64,000 nt of DNA, taken from contig NZ_WTUZ01000020.1 of the NCBI RefSeq assembly GCF_009882985.1, positions 317,064 to 381,063 on the forward strand, given 5' to 3'. How positions within the stretch are numbered: position 1 is the stretch's first letter; every line of letters begins with the position of its first letter. The notes beneath the pieces are model-generated. The model worked only from the letters and a program-made list of their open reading frames with translations, did no database searches and was not told the origin of the DNA. The stretch is from Paenibacillus silvestris (GTDB lineage: Bacteria > Bacillota > Bacilli > Paenibacillales > NBRC-103111). The position numbers were made by a program, and so were the translations under genes. This document shows, one piece after another, positions 25,006 to 34,068 of this stretch.

Positions 25006-26436
25006 TTAAAATAAGGGAGATAATAGCCGAGCAATCACTTCTTTCCCCTTCTCCAGCCTTGATCTTTGTTCAAATTCGGTCAATTTCAGTTCCTCGCTAT
25101 CTTTTAAATCTGTCCAAAAGTCTGCTTCTAGCCGATCAATTACGTCCCGATTAAACATAACAGCATTCAATTCAAAATTGCTGAAGAAGCTGCGCATATC
25201 CACATTTGCGGTTCCTACGGTAGCCATCATATGATCGACGATCATGACCTTGGCATGCATGAATCCCTTGCGATAGAGGTAGAACTGAACCCCAGCCTGC
25301 ATAAGCTCCAGCAAATAGGAACGGGAAGCATATTGGACAATACGGGAATCTGCTTTGTAAGGAAGAATAATGCGGACATCCACACCGCTGAGAACGGCCG
25401 TTTTGAGCGCCATCGTAATGCTCGCATCGGGAATGAAATAGGGCGTCGTCATGTACACCCGCTTCTTGGCCGCGACAATCCCCGCAAAAAACATTTCCTG
25501 AATCGCATCCCAGTAGGCATCCGGGCCGCTTGAAATCACCTGAACCAAAGATGTCTTCGATTCATGATGCTCAGGAAACATCGAATTATCAGTCAATCGC
25601 TCCCCGCTTACGAACAGCCAATCGGTCATGAAAGTCGTCTGCAAATAATACACCGAGTCGCCATGCAGCTTAAGATGCGTATCCCGCCAGAAGCCAAGCT
25701 TGGGGTCACCCCCTAGATATTCATCCCCAATATTAATGCCTCCAACAAATCCAACCAGCCCATCGATAACGATGATCTTGCGGTGATTACGGTAATTTAT
25801 TCGTTTATCGAAAAACGCAATCAGTGGTCTCAGAAAGGGATAGATCTCAATCCCCGCCTGTTTGAATTTATTTATGTACGCGTTCGAAAGCGAATAGGAA
25901 CCAATTCCGTCATAAATGACTCGCACCTTCACCCCCTGCATCGCTTTGCGAATGAGCGCCTCTTGAAATCTATTTCCTATTGCATCATGCCGAATAGTAT
26001 AAAATTCAAAATGAATATGCTTCTCTGCCCGCTCGATTGCCTCCAGCATCGATTCATAGGTGATATCCGCATTTCGCAGCACGTCCACCCGATTATTCGG
26101 TGAAATAGCCGAGCCCGGAATATTGTGAAGCAATCCGCACAAACGCGAATCCTCGAAGAGTTGATAGTGGGACTCCTCCATTCTCTCCAGATTATGACTG
26201 CCCATGCCTAACCATTGGTGTCTGGTTTCAGAACTTCTACGCCGCCCTTTGCGGCGAACCGTTTTGCGCTGGGTGTATTCCTTCGCTAAGAAATAGTACA
26301 TGAGGAAGCCGATGATCGGAAAAATAAATAGAACGAATAACCAAGCCACCGTCTTGGAGGGTCGTTTGTACTCACCGATTAATATGGTCGCTGTTTGAAA
26401 AATGAAAAGAAGCAATACACAAACAACCCAAATCAC
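25006..26436 (-). CDS. cls: Cardiolipin synthase
   Basis: A 476-residue membrane enzyme that joins two phosphatidylglycerol molecules into cardiolipin and glycerol. Two N-terminal helices (about 1-20 and 31-50) precede two phospholipase D HKD motifs, HRKIIVIDG (about 217) and HAKVMIVDH (about 395), each followed by a Gly-x-N-type segment (GGINIGDEY and GTANVDMRS). Length is normal for bacterial Cls. The start is a GTG preceded by GAGGGGGG. It is divergent from the germination operon. Confidence 0.95.
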   Translation of the reverse strand: MIWVVCVLLLFIFQTATILIGEYKRPSKTVAWLFVLFIFPIIGFLMYYFLAKEYTQRKTVRRKGRRRSSETRHQWLGMGSHNLERMEESHYQLFEDSRLCGLLHNIPGSAISPNNRVDVLRNADITYESMLEAIERAEKHIHFEFYTIRHDAIGNRFQEALIRKAMQGVKVRVIYDGIGSYSLSNAYINKFKQAGIEIYPFLRPLIAFFDKRINYRNHRKIIVIDGLVGFVGGINIGDEYLGGDPKLGFWRDTHLKLHGDSVYYLQTTFMTDWLFVSGERLTDNSMFPEHHESKTSLVQVISSGPDAYWDAIQEMFFAGIVAAKKRVYMTTPYFIPDASITMALKTAVLSGVDVRIILPYKADSRIVQYASRSYLLELMQAGVQFYLYRKGFMHAKVMIVDHMMATVGTANVDMRSFFSNFELNAVMFNRDVIDRLEADFWTDLKDSEELKLTEFEQRSRLEKGKEVIARLLSPLF

Positions 26437-26639
26437 GAGCTTCCCCCCTCTCCTTGGCGCGAAAAATTTCCTTCTATCTCCTTGTCACGTTAGCTTTTGC
26501 CATGGGCTTCCTCTCTATACTTATCTGTCTTCAAGTCCTCAACACAATAAAATTTTCCAACTTTCGTAATAAAATCCTTCATTTCGCAGAGAATAATAAA
26601 CGCATTCTTATGATCATTCTGGCAGGAGGTGCCATTCGC

Positions 26640-28325
26640 ATGGTCAAAACATCCAATCCATTGATGAAAAGCATCCTGCGCAAGCGCCCCTCAAACAAGC
26701 AGGGGGATTCCAGTGGCAGCGACGAGCAAAAGGGACTCGATGATTCACTGGATTATCAATTCATCGAAGAGTTGAAGAAAACATCGCTCTCTCTGCTACT
26801 TGATGATAATCATGCCTTCATCAAAGAAATTTTCCAGGACTGCTCCGATGTCGTCGTTCGCCAATTCGAAATTGAGCCGAACATTCCAGCACTTCTGTTA
26901 TTCGTTGATGGCCTCACGAACACCCAACTGCTGAATGACACGATGAAATCGCTCATGCTGATTGGCGGCGGTGAAACGTCCATCCAGCGCATCGCAGACG
27001 TCATTCTGCCCGTCTCCCAAACACAGATCTCGGATAATTACGGAGACCTGCTCGTTTCCGTACTCGGCGGGGATGCCGCCCTGCTCGTCGAAGGAAACGC
27101 CAAGGCCATCCTGCTCGGCATCCGCGGAACAGAGAAGCGCTCCGTCGCAGAGCCGGAGACGGAAACCGTCGTGCGCGGACCGAAGGAGGGGTTCGTGGAG
27201 AGCATTCGCACGAACACCTCGATGATCCGCCGCAAGCTGAAGACGCCCAGACTGAAGATGAAGTCCATGTGCGTCGGCAAAGAGAGCAACACCAATCTCG
27301 TCATCTGTTACATGGATGACTTGGCGATGCCCTCCCTTGTTGAGGAGGTCGTCAAACGGCTCGAGCTCATCAAAATCGATGCTATTCTGGAGTCCGGCAT
27401 GATTGAAGAGCTGATCCAAGACAATGCGTATTCCCCCTTTCCGCAGATGCAGTATACGGAGCGGCCTGACGTTGTGGCGGGGGCCTTGCTGCAAGGACGG
27501 GTGGCCATCCTCACGGACGGCACGCCGTTTGCGCTCATCGTTCCTTTTGTTTTTATCCAAACGATGCAAACAGCTGAGGACTACTATGAGCGGTTCCAAA
27601 TTGGCTCTCTCCTAAGGATGCTTCGTTATGTTTTCGTTTTTTTATCGCTGACGACTCCCGCTTTGTACGTTGCGATAACGACGTTCCATCAAGAACTACT
27701 ACCAACGACCTTGATGCTAAGCGTTGCTGCATCCAGAGAAGCCATTCCGTTTCCCGCTGCCGTTGAAGCTTTCATCATGGAGATTACGTTCGAAGCACTG
27801 CGTGAAGCCGGGATCCGTTTACCCAAAGCAGTGGGCTCTGCCGTTTCTATCTTAGGGGCACTCGTCGTCGGACAGGCTGCCGTGCAAGCCGGGATCGTTT
27901 CTGCGCCGATGGTTATCGTTGTCTCCATTACCGGGATTGCATCCTTCACGATCCCACGTTTTAACGGTGCTATCGCGATTCGCATGCTGCGTTTTCCCAT
28001 TCTTTTGGCAGGAGCGCTATTCGGCTTCTATGGCATCTTCTTCTCGCTCATGATTCTAATTGGCCATATGGCGAATTTACGCTCCTTTGGCGTGCCCTAC
28101 TTATCACCGATTGGACCTTTATCCTCCGGTGATATCAAAGACGTATTCGTTCGCGCCCCTTGGTGGCAGATGGAGAAACGTCCAGAATTCTTGCCCGTTC
28201 AAGATGCTCAGCGCATGGACGACAAGCTCAGTCAACAGATTAAACAGGACGGAGGCCTAGACGGAAGCTCTATCCAACATAAGCATCACTCCAGTGAGGA
28301 GGGCAATCAGAATGGTTCATCCTAG
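26640..28325 (+). CDS. Spore germination receptor subunit A (GerA/GerKA family)
   Basis: A 561-residue inner-membrane receptor subunit. The start at 26640 has AGGAGGTG 8 bp upstream. Longer in-frame starts run back through a hydrophobic stretch with no ribosome site. A long cytoplasmic N-terminal region (to about residue 315) includes ALLLFVDGLTNTQLLND, GDAALLVEGNAKAILLGIRG and ILTDGTPFALIVP. Four to five helices follow, with FHQELLPTTLMLSVAASRE and a cytoplasmic tail. All are GerA (PF03323) signatures. It starts the operon A-C-D-B and should be forespore-expressed. The C-terminus overlaps the next gene by 14 bp. Confidence 0.95.
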   Translation: MVKTSNPLMKSILRKRPSNKQGDSSGSDEQKGLDDSLDYQFIEELKKTSLSLLLDDNHAFIKEIFQDCSDVVVRQFEIEPNIPALLLFVDGLTNTQLLNDTMKSLMLIGGGETSIQRIADVILPVSQTQISDNYGDLLVSVLGGDAALLVEGNAKAILLGIRGTEKRSVAEPETETVVRGPKEGFVESIRTNTSMIRRKLKTPRLKMKSMCVGKESNTNLVICYMDDLAMPSLVEEVVKRLELIKIDAILESGMIEELIQDNAYSPFPQMQYTERPDVVAGALLQGRVAILTDGTPFALIVPFVFIQTMQTAEDYYERFQIGSLLRMLRYVFVFLSLTTPALYVAITTFHQELLPTTLMLSVAASREAIPFPAAVEAFIMEITFEALREAGIRLPKAVGSAVSILGALVVGQAAVQAGIVSAPMVIVVSITGIASFTIPRFNGAIAIRMLRFPILLAGALFGFYGIFFSLMILIGHMANLRSFGVPYLSPIGPLSSGDIKDVFVRAPWWQMEKRPEFLPVQDAQRMDDKLSQQIKQDGGLDGSSIQHKHHSSEEGNQNGSS

Positions 28326-29487
28326 ACGGCTATGCCAGCTCTTACTGCTCCCCCTCATCCTTGTCTGCCTGACAGGCTGCTGGGATCGAACTGAAACCAA
28401 CGATATTGCGTTTGTTCTCACGTCTGCCGTCGATTTGGAGGATGACGGCAAATTTCGTGTCTCCTACATGCTGCCTCTCCCCGGTTCCATGGGTGGAGCA
28501 AGCGGCGGAGGCGGAGGCACCTCCGGTGGCAAGAGCTACTACATCGACTCCGATGTAGGCGCTACGTTTCACGAAGCCAACACAAGGCTGCAGATGCGCA
28601 TGTCGCGTCGCTTGTTTCTCTCCCATCGGAGGACAATCGTTATTGGTGAGAAACTGGCCAAGAAAGGCATTGGTGCGATCTTTGATATCGTGCCGCGCTC
28701 ACCAGAAAGCCGGATGACGTCCTTTCTTGTCGTTACAAAGGGCAAAGGCTATGACTTGTTGAACACCGAACCGAGATTCGAACGGTTCCCTGCCGAAGTG
28801 ATTCGTGAACTGACGAAGTCCAGGCAGTCCCTGGGTACTTCCACCAAGGATGTTGGTATTACTTTGAGCTTCAACAGTGATCCAATCCTGACTTATTTGG
28901 AGCCAAAGGAATCGCAAGGCTCCAAGGACCCTTCCCATGAAATCCAAATGATTGGGTATGGACAATTTAAAGGCGACCGCTTGGTTGGTATTTATAAGAA
29001 TCACGAGGCAGAAGGGCTCATGTGGCTGAGGAATCATGTCAAAGAATATCTGGTTACCTTCCCACCAGAGGAAGGTAACGACAACAAAATATCCATAGCA
29101 GTGGCGAAGGGACAAACACAAATCAAACCTAAGCTTCAACAAGACAAGGTCATCTTTGATATCCACATCGAAGCGAAAGGCTCAGTGAAAGAAGATCTAT
29201 CGAATCTAGATCTGGCCAAAGCCGAGGTGATGCGGAAGGTTGAAAAGCAATTTGCAGAGCAAATCAGTAAATCCACCCAAGCGGCGATTAAGCAAATGAA
29301 AAAAGAAGGAACGGACTCCGCCCATCTCGGTTTGATCTTTTGGAGAAGCATGCCGAATGAGTGGAGCAAGGGAATACAAGCGAACTGGGAGGCTTATTTC
29401 AAAGATGCAGAATTCCGTATTCACGTCACTGCTTCCATTCAAGAAACCGGCCTGATCAACAAAAATGTTATCAACGAGGGGATGTAA
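28312..29487 (+). CDS. Spore germination receptor lipoprotein subunit C (Ger(x)C family)
   Basis: A 391-residue lipoprotein. The start at 28312 is preceded by GAGGAGGG; an in-frame GTG lies inside that site. The signal peptide ends in the lipobox LTGC followed by WDRTETND, a hallmark of GerC proteins. Further family features are RRLFLSHRRTIVIGEKLAK, the FLVVTKGKGYDLL segment and the C-terminal WRSMPNEWSKGIQANWEAYF. A Gly/Ser-rich stretch near residue 60 (GGASGGGGG) is a probable disordered insertion. It assembles on the outer face of the spore inner membrane with subunits A and B. Confidence 0.94.
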   Translation: MVHPRRLCQLLLLPLILVCLTGCWDRTETNDIAFVLTSAVDLEDDGKFRVSYMLPLPGSMGGASGGGGGTSGGKSYYIDSDVGATFHEANTRLQMRMSRRLFLSHRRTIVIGEKLAKKGIGAIFDIVPRSPESRMTSFLVVTKGKGYDLLNTEPRFERFPAEVIRELTKSRQSLGTSTKDVGITLSFNSDPILTYLEPKESQGSKDPSHEIQMIGYGQFKGDRLVGIYKNHEAEGLMWLRNHVKEYLVTFPPEEGNDNKISIAVAKGQTQIKPKLQQDKVIFDIHIEAKGSVKEDLSNLDLAKAEVMRKVEKQFAEQISKSTQAAIKQMKKEGTDSAHLGLIFWRSMPNEWSKGIQANWEAYFKDAEFRIHVTASIQETGLINKNVINEGM

Positions 29488-29490
29488 CCT

Positions 29491-29721
29491 GTGGATCGCA
29501 TATTCATGTTATGTTTTCTGGTTACAATGGCAGGCTCACTGCTCATCGATCGCAGAATGCTGAGACAAGAGAAAGGCTCGATCAAGATTACCTATTGGCT
29601 TTTCACTTTTCTCACTTTAGGCCTCTTCTTCAGCAAGTACCTGCAATGGAAAATCCCCATGCCTACGCTTTTCTTTGTTCATACAGTTTCCCCATGGTTT
29701 GCAAGAATATTGGGCATCTAA
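29491..29721 (+). CDS. Putative germination receptor D subunit (two-helix membrane protein)
   Basis: A 76-residue protein starting at a GTG, 3 bp after the C-subunit stop, with GAGGGG upstream. Two hydrophobic segments (about 3-18 and 35-50) surround a basic loop (DRRMLRQEKGSIK). Size, topology and location match the small D subunits described in some Bacillus germination operons (for example GerKD and GerUD), which modulate receptor output. I found no motif that proves the identity. Confidence 0.6.
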   Translation: MDRIFMLCFLVTMAGSLLIDRRMLRQEKGSIKITYWLFTFLTLGLFFSKYLQWKIPMPTLFFVHTVSPWFARILGI

Positions 29722-29744
29722 GTGCTAAGGATTAAGGGAAAAAG

Positions 29745-31139
29745 GTGGTGTTCACCATAGATCGGAAACAAGTGATTAATCAGAGGCAACTCTCCTGGCT
29801 AGCTTCTTCTGTCATCACAAGCGGAGGGATTCTCACCCTTCAAAATGTGCTGATACGCGTCTCACAGATGGATGCTTGGTACAGTTATTTACCTTCTATT
29901 TTCTATGTCTTTGGGGTTGCCAGCTTTTTTGGTTACATCACAAAACATTATCCCCAAAAACATATTTTTGAAATTTCACAAGAGCTGCTGGGGCGTTTTG
30001 GCGGTGCAATCGTCAATCTGATTATGCTGTTTCATTTCTGGCAAATTGTGATGCGCGATATCTCCTCCGTCTCACGGTTTAGTACAACGCTCTTGCTACA
30101 CAATACACCGCTTGAAATATTAACTTTACTACCTTGTCTGCTACTGATTTATTTTGGCAAAAGCAGCGTGGAAGTCATCGCCCGGGTGAATGATTTGTTC
30201 TACCCCCTCTTTGTTATTACGATTCTGAGCATGCCGCTATTGCTGTCTAACGAGTATTATTTCCAGCTTGTTACGCCCGCAATGACCATGCCGGTGCAGC
30301 ACGTCGCCGCTAGCTCTTTGCTCACAATCGGCAGCGCAGGCGACATCTTCATTCTCGGGGCCTTTCTTCATATGATGAGCAATCCTAACCAAGTCAGGGC
30401 TTCCATCCGGCATGGATCCCTTCTCGGCATTTTCCTGCTTACCATAGCGATTTTCTCAGTTCTGGTCGTTCTTGGCCCCAGGATGCCGGGGAATTTCTTA
30501 TATCCCGTGTACAATTTGGTTCAAATGATTCATGTCACCGACTTTCTTGATCGTGTCGATCTCATCATCTTGATGATCTGGTACCCAACGGTTGCTTGCA
30601 AGATGATTGCCATCTATATGGCGCTTCTCATAGGTATCTCCGCCATCCTGGATAAACGCAACTACCCGACCATTAACAAGCCGGTCGCACTATTCATGGT
30701 GATGGCAACGCTGTTGTCCTTCAAAAATACAACGGATCTGCTAGCATTCTCTAACTATAGCGCTCCAGTTTTCGCTCTTGCCTACCAGCCTTTGGTGATG
30801 GCTATTCTTTTGATAGCTGTCGCTAGGAAGAAACGCAAGACGGGCAATCAAACGGTTGCGCAGGATTCCTCATTTGATGGGCAGTCTTCTTCTGGCGTGA
30901 AGGCGTCTCAGAAAATTGGAAAGCTCAGTCAGAAGCTATCGTACAAGCACTGGCTTTGGGGAGGCAATGCGTTAATCCTCCTTGCTACCCTTTGCTTAAT
31001 GGTAGGGCTTATGTTCAGTAAATACCATCCGGGCATCGGAACCGTCTGCGCCATCATTTTCGCCATCTGCATGCTGCTGACCTCACTCACGACTTATATG
31101 GAGGTGAGCCAACTGAAACAATTGGAGGCCGGCAAATGA
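29745..31139 (+). CDS. Spore germination receptor subunit B (GerAB/APC-superfamily) with C-terminal extension
   Basis: A 464-residue membrane protein of the spore-permease family that forms the germinant-binding core. Residues about 5-355 show about ten helices with the usual RQLSWLASSVITSGGIL start, LGRFGGAIVNLIMLFHFWQ and LIILMIWYPTVACKM. The family is normally about 360-370 residues. Here an extra 100 residues follow: a hydrophilic Ser/Gln/Lys linker (about 363-402) and two more helices (about 407-423 and 430-448). The start is one of two adjacent GTGs after AAGGG. It is last in the operon. Confidence 0.92.
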   Translation: MVFTIDRKQVINQRQLSWLASSVITSGGILTLQNVLIRVSQMDAWYSYLPSIFYVFGVASFFGYITKHYPQKHIFEISQELLGRFGGAIVNLIMLFHFWQIVMRDISSVSRFSTTLLLHNTPLEILTLLPCLLLIYFGKSSVEVIARVNDLFYPLFVITILSMPLLLSNEYYFQLVTPAMTMPVQHVAASSLLTIGSAGDIFILGAFLHMMSNPNQVRASIRHGSLLGIFLLTIAIFSVLVVLGPRMPGNFLYPVYNLVQMIHVTDFLDRVDLIILMIWYPTVACKMIAIYMALLIGISAILDKRNYPTINKPVALFMVMATLLSFKNTTDLLAFSNYSAPVFALAYQPLVMAILLIAVARKKRKTGNQTVAQDSSFDGQSSSGVKASQKIGKLSQKLSYKHWLWGGNALILLATLCLMVGLMFSKYHPGIGTVCAIIFAICMLLTSLTTYMEVSQLKQLEAGK

Positions 31140-31148
31140 TACTGGAAA

Positions 31149-31174
31149 TAAAAAACACCTGTTTTCACAGGTGC
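31149..31174 (-). terminator. Terminator after the actin-like gene
   Basis: Minus-strand hairpin GCACCTGTGAAAACAGGTG followed by TTTTTT. It may also stop the germination operon from the other side. Confidence 0.75.
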
Positions 31175-31194
31175 TTGCTCGTTTTAAATTCGTC

Positions 31195-32286
31195 TTAAAC
31201 TGGAACTCCTTGGTTTAACCGACTTTTGGCCACTTTCAGGTAGCCATACATATTGAGAAATTCGCTTTCATTCGCGAAACGTAATTTAAGTGAACCTGCC
31301 GCTTCTTGGATGTAGGGTCTTAGGGCAGATGCGCCGCCGCCAATGACATAAAAGCATTGAATGTCAGGATATTTGCGCCAGCGTTTCTTGATCATTTCGA
31401 TCATGCGCAAAGCCGCACGCCGGAAATGCTGATCAACGATCGGCCTAATGTCAACTTGACCTTCACCAAGCAATTGAATCGTGAAATCCCGTTGTTTAAT
31501 CCGCTGCACGAGCTTGGCACGGCTTGGAAACACATAGCTGTAAGCATCTTCCACATCGCGAATGACGCTATCAAGATACGTAGCAATGCCAATTTGCTCG
31601 CCGTGGCTGAAATGATTGTCAATCGCCATCCTTTTAATAACAGGGAAATCAGTCGTCAGCGCGCCAATTTCACAAACACCTATACAGCCGTTGTAAATTT
31701 CTTCGTCCTTCACCTGCAGGCTATCGTGGGTGGCCAGATGGAAAATAGCTGCAGCGCCTTCAATCGAAACGGCAACCTTGCGAATGGATACTTTAATTTT
31801 CCGGTTATGAAATTGCGGCGTAGACAGAAACGTCACTTCATGCTCGCCAAGCAATCTTTGCTCGAACTGTTGATTGTACTTCGCAAATGAGCGAACGGGC
31901 AAACCTGTTCCGATTGTGTACTCGACTTCATCCATGGAGCCGTAGCCGCTGTTGATCGCTTGCGTGGCGAGACCTTGATAGGCCAGCGCAGTAAGCGCGA
32001 CAATAAGGGATTGATCCGAAACCGCCTTATTATCGGTATCTTCAAGCTCCAGATTGTCTTCGTGCTCCAGCGCAAGCTGACCGACGAAGTAACGCTGATT
32101 TCTTTGGGAAAGAGAGGGACTGTAAATCATGACATCGAGCGCTTTCCAAGGGGAATCTTCTTCTTGTAAAATATGCCTTTCGTATCCCGGCGCAATAATG
32201 TTCGGAATGACCAAAGGTTCCCTGGAACCATCGAGAACCAGCTTAATGCTGTCGTTACCAATATCAATACCTGCTAGCTTAATCAT
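31195..32286 (-). CDS. ParM/StbA-family actin-like ATPase (chromosomal)
   Basis: A 363-residue filament-type actin homologue. The ATG at 32284-32286 has GGAGTGGAGG 5 bp upstream; a GTG inside that site gives a spurious longer form. The actin-fold nucleotide motifs are visible: phosphate-1 GIDIGNDSIKL (about 6-16), phosphate-2 VCEIGALTTDF (Glu where plasmid ParM has Asp) and the adenosine motif YVIGGGASALRPY near 317-329. On plasmids such proteins segregate DNA. Here no parR, parC or other plasmid gene is nearby. Its divergent neighbours are a membrane M23 peptidase and a bactofilin, which suggests a cell-shape or sporulation role. That link is inference. Confidence 0.85.
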   Translation of the reverse strand: MIKLAGIDIGNDSIKLVLDGSREPLVIPNIIAPGYERHILQEEDSPWKALDVMIYSPSLSQRNQRYFVGQLALEHEDNLELEDTDNKAVSDQSLIVALTALAYQGLATQAINSGYGSMDEVEYTIGTGLPVRSFAKYNQQFEQRLLGEHEVTFLSTPQFHNRKIKVSIRKVAVSIEGAAAIFHLATHDSLQVKDEEIYNGCIGVCEIGALTTDFPVIKRMAIDNHFSHGEQIGIATYLDSVIRDVEDAYSYVFPSRAKLVQRIKQRDFTIQLLGEGQVDIRPIVDQHFRRAALRMIEMIKKRWRKYPDIQCFYVIGGGASALRPYIQEAAGSLKLRFANESEFLNMYGYLKVAKSRLNQGVPV

Positions 32287-32487
32287 GCGTGCCTCCACTC
32301 CAAATCTACTGTCTAACCTGTAATGACTAAGAAGATTCGATTATATACGACACTATTCCTTCCTACTTTCGACTCATTTTGACTAGGACCAGTAGGTACA
32401 AGGAAGGTTTTTATCGGATCGTGACGAATCTTGTTGTTAGATAAAGTTTACCAAATTCAACCACGACAAGGAGACAAATTAGCCTTT

Positions 32488-33516
32488 ATGAAGCTCAAAT
32501 GGAAACCCAAAAAACTGACGCTGGTGATCATACCAGATGCCAATCAATCGGTCGTCAGGTTTCGAGTACCCCATTTATTCGCTTATATCGCTGGGGCCAG
32601 CTTCTCACTGCTGCTCCTAATAACCCTCATTACGTATGCCCTGCACGCGCAAACCACGAAAAAGGCCAATGCGCTGCAAGCTAAACTTAGTGGAGCGAAC
32701 CAGCAATGGAACGCCACCTTAACCTCGAAAGACAAAGCAATTGAACAACTGCAAAATGAAGTCATTCAACTGTCTCAGCAAGCGGAGCAGATGAAAACGC
32801 AAGTCGAAGAGATGAAAAAATTCGAGAATGATCTCAAGTCCATTGCTGGGCTCGATGCTAATGAAACCGGCAAAGCGGTTGCCAGCACAACAGTAAATAG
32901 CGACAACAAATCTACGGAGGAACAGACTCCCCCTATTGCAATCAGCGGAATAGGCGGAAGTCCTAACCCAGCTTCTCAGGAAGCTATTATGCACCTTGGC
33001 GAGCAGACATCTGCCTCTTTTACAGCGCTGAACAGCGAAGTGAAAGAACTGCAAACCAGTCTAACCGAAACGAAACAAAAGGTTGCCGACAAACAGCACC
33101 TGCTTGCCATAACGCCGACGCTGTACCCGACGAATATCAAGATCGTCACGTCGACGTTCGGCTATAGAACCGACCCCTTTACGCATCGCCCGAGCTTTCA
33201 CTCCGGCATTGATTTCGGGGCCAGGGAGAATGATGCCGTCTACGCCACCGCTGATGGAAAGGTCGTCAGTACCGGAAAGGATATTTATCACGGCAATAAC
33301 ATCGTCATCGAGCATTCCAAGGGCCTACGCACTTGGTACATGCATTTAAATAAAATTCTTGTCAATAATGGAGACAATGTAGTCAAAGGTAGTACTATAG
33401 GCCTAGTCGGCTCCACAGGACGCAGCACTGGCCCCCACCTTCATTATGAAGTGCTCAAAAATGGGGAAAGCATTGATCCTAAACCATATCTCAAAGCGAA
33501 TCGAAAGGATGACTAG
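32488..33516 (+). CDS. Membrane-anchored M23 (LytM) peptidase, copy 1
   Basis: A 342-residue peptidase. The ATG at 32488 aligns exactly with the start of its paralogue at 59.5 kb; an AAGGAG lies 14 bp away. A short basic cytoplasmic stretch (MKLKWKPKK) leads to one membrane helix (about 32-50), then a coiled coil (about 55-125), a Ser/Thr/Pro linker and a second helical stretch near 170-210. The LytM domain (about 225-335) has HSGIDFG, YMHL and the zinc motif PHLHYE, so it should be an active peptidoglycan endopeptidase. A bactofilin gene follows 5 bp later. Confidence 0.92.
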   Translation: MKLKWKPKKLTLVIIPDANQSVVRFRVPHLFAYIAGASFSLLLLITLITYALHAQTTKKANALQAKLSGANQQWNATLTSKDKAIEQLQNEVIQLSQQAEQMKTQVEEMKKFENDLKSIAGLDANETGKAVASTTVNSDNKSTEEQTPPIAISGIGGSPNPASQEAIMHLGEQTSASFTALNSEVKELQTSLTETKQKVADKQHLLAITPTLYPTNIKIVTSTFGYRTDPFTHRPSFHSGIDFGARENDAVYATADGKVVSTGKDIYHGNNIVIEHSKGLRTWYMHLNKILVNNGDNVVKGSTIGLVGSTGRSTGPHLHYEVLKNGESIDPKPYLKANRKDD

Positions 33517-33521
33517 ACATC

Positions 33522-33974
33522 ATGTTTAAATCCAAGAAAAATCTTATGAATCCAAATACGACAGATACGTTAATTGGAGAAGGGACCACCTTCGAAGGAC
33601 GCATTAAATCCGAAGCTAGTATTCGTATTGAAGGTGGCATCACAGGGGATATCGAATGTGCCGGGGATGTTATCATCGGGGAGCGAGGCGTAGTGAAGTC
33701 CAATGTTTCCGCCAGAGATGTGATTCTGGCCGGGAATGTCCATGGCAATATCATCACCAAAGGCAAATTGACCATAACATCAACCGGCTCGCTTTATGGC
33801 AATATTAGCGCAGCTTCCTTCATTATTGAAGAAGGCGGGCAATTCCAAGGAAATAGCAAAATGGAGACCGCAACTGCTACAGCAGCACCTCAGCCAAAAA
33901 ACGAGCTGGATAGCAATAATCCGCAAGCCCCCGCTGCAAATAGCGCTTATAAAGGAAATACCATTGCTATGTAA
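33522..33974 (+). CDS. Bactofilin, copy 1
   Basis: A 150-residue beta-helix cytoskeletal protein. The core (about 15-115) shows DTLIGEGTTFEGRIKSEAS, RIEGGITGDIECAGDVIIGE and repeated G-x-I/V rungs, which are the bactofilin (DUF583) pattern. The tail is Ala/Pro/Asn-rich and probably disordered. Bactofilins polymerise without nucleotide and in other bacteria position LytM peptidases, so pairing with the M23 gene just upstream fits. A paralogue with the same partner lies at 60.5 kb. Confidence 0.94.
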   Translation: MFKSKKNLMNPNTTDTLIGEGTTFEGRIKSEASIRIEGGITGDIECAGDVIIGERGVVKSNVSARDVILAGNVHGNIITKGKLTITSTGSLYGNISAASFIIEEGGQFQGNSKMETATATAAPQPKNELDSNNPQAPAANSAYKGNTIAM

Positions 33975-34021
33975 GGAAAACCCTCATCAAAGCTGCCCTA
34001 GGAGATGGGATAAGAGCATGG

Positions 34022-34027
34022 TATAAT
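34022..34027 (+). promoter_or_regulatory. Extended -10 promoter candidate of the HAD gene
   Basis: TGGTATAAT: a TATAAT with a TGn extension and no good -35, 42 bp before the ATG at 34069. Confidence 0.4.
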
Positions 34028-34068
34028 GGTTGGAAATTCATTTCTAACTGATGCAGGAGACAGGGCCT

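Noticed and set aside
26454..26639. N-terminal extension of the GerA-family gene with a hydrophobic segment
   Set aside because: The upstream TTG has no ribosome site, while the ATG at 26640 has AGGAGGTG at ideal spacing and gives the normal family N-terminus.
31195..32286. Actin-like gene as evidence for an integrated plasmid
   Set aside because: No parR, centromere-like repeats, replication or conjugation genes are nearby. Flanking genes are ordinary chromosomal spore and envelope genes.
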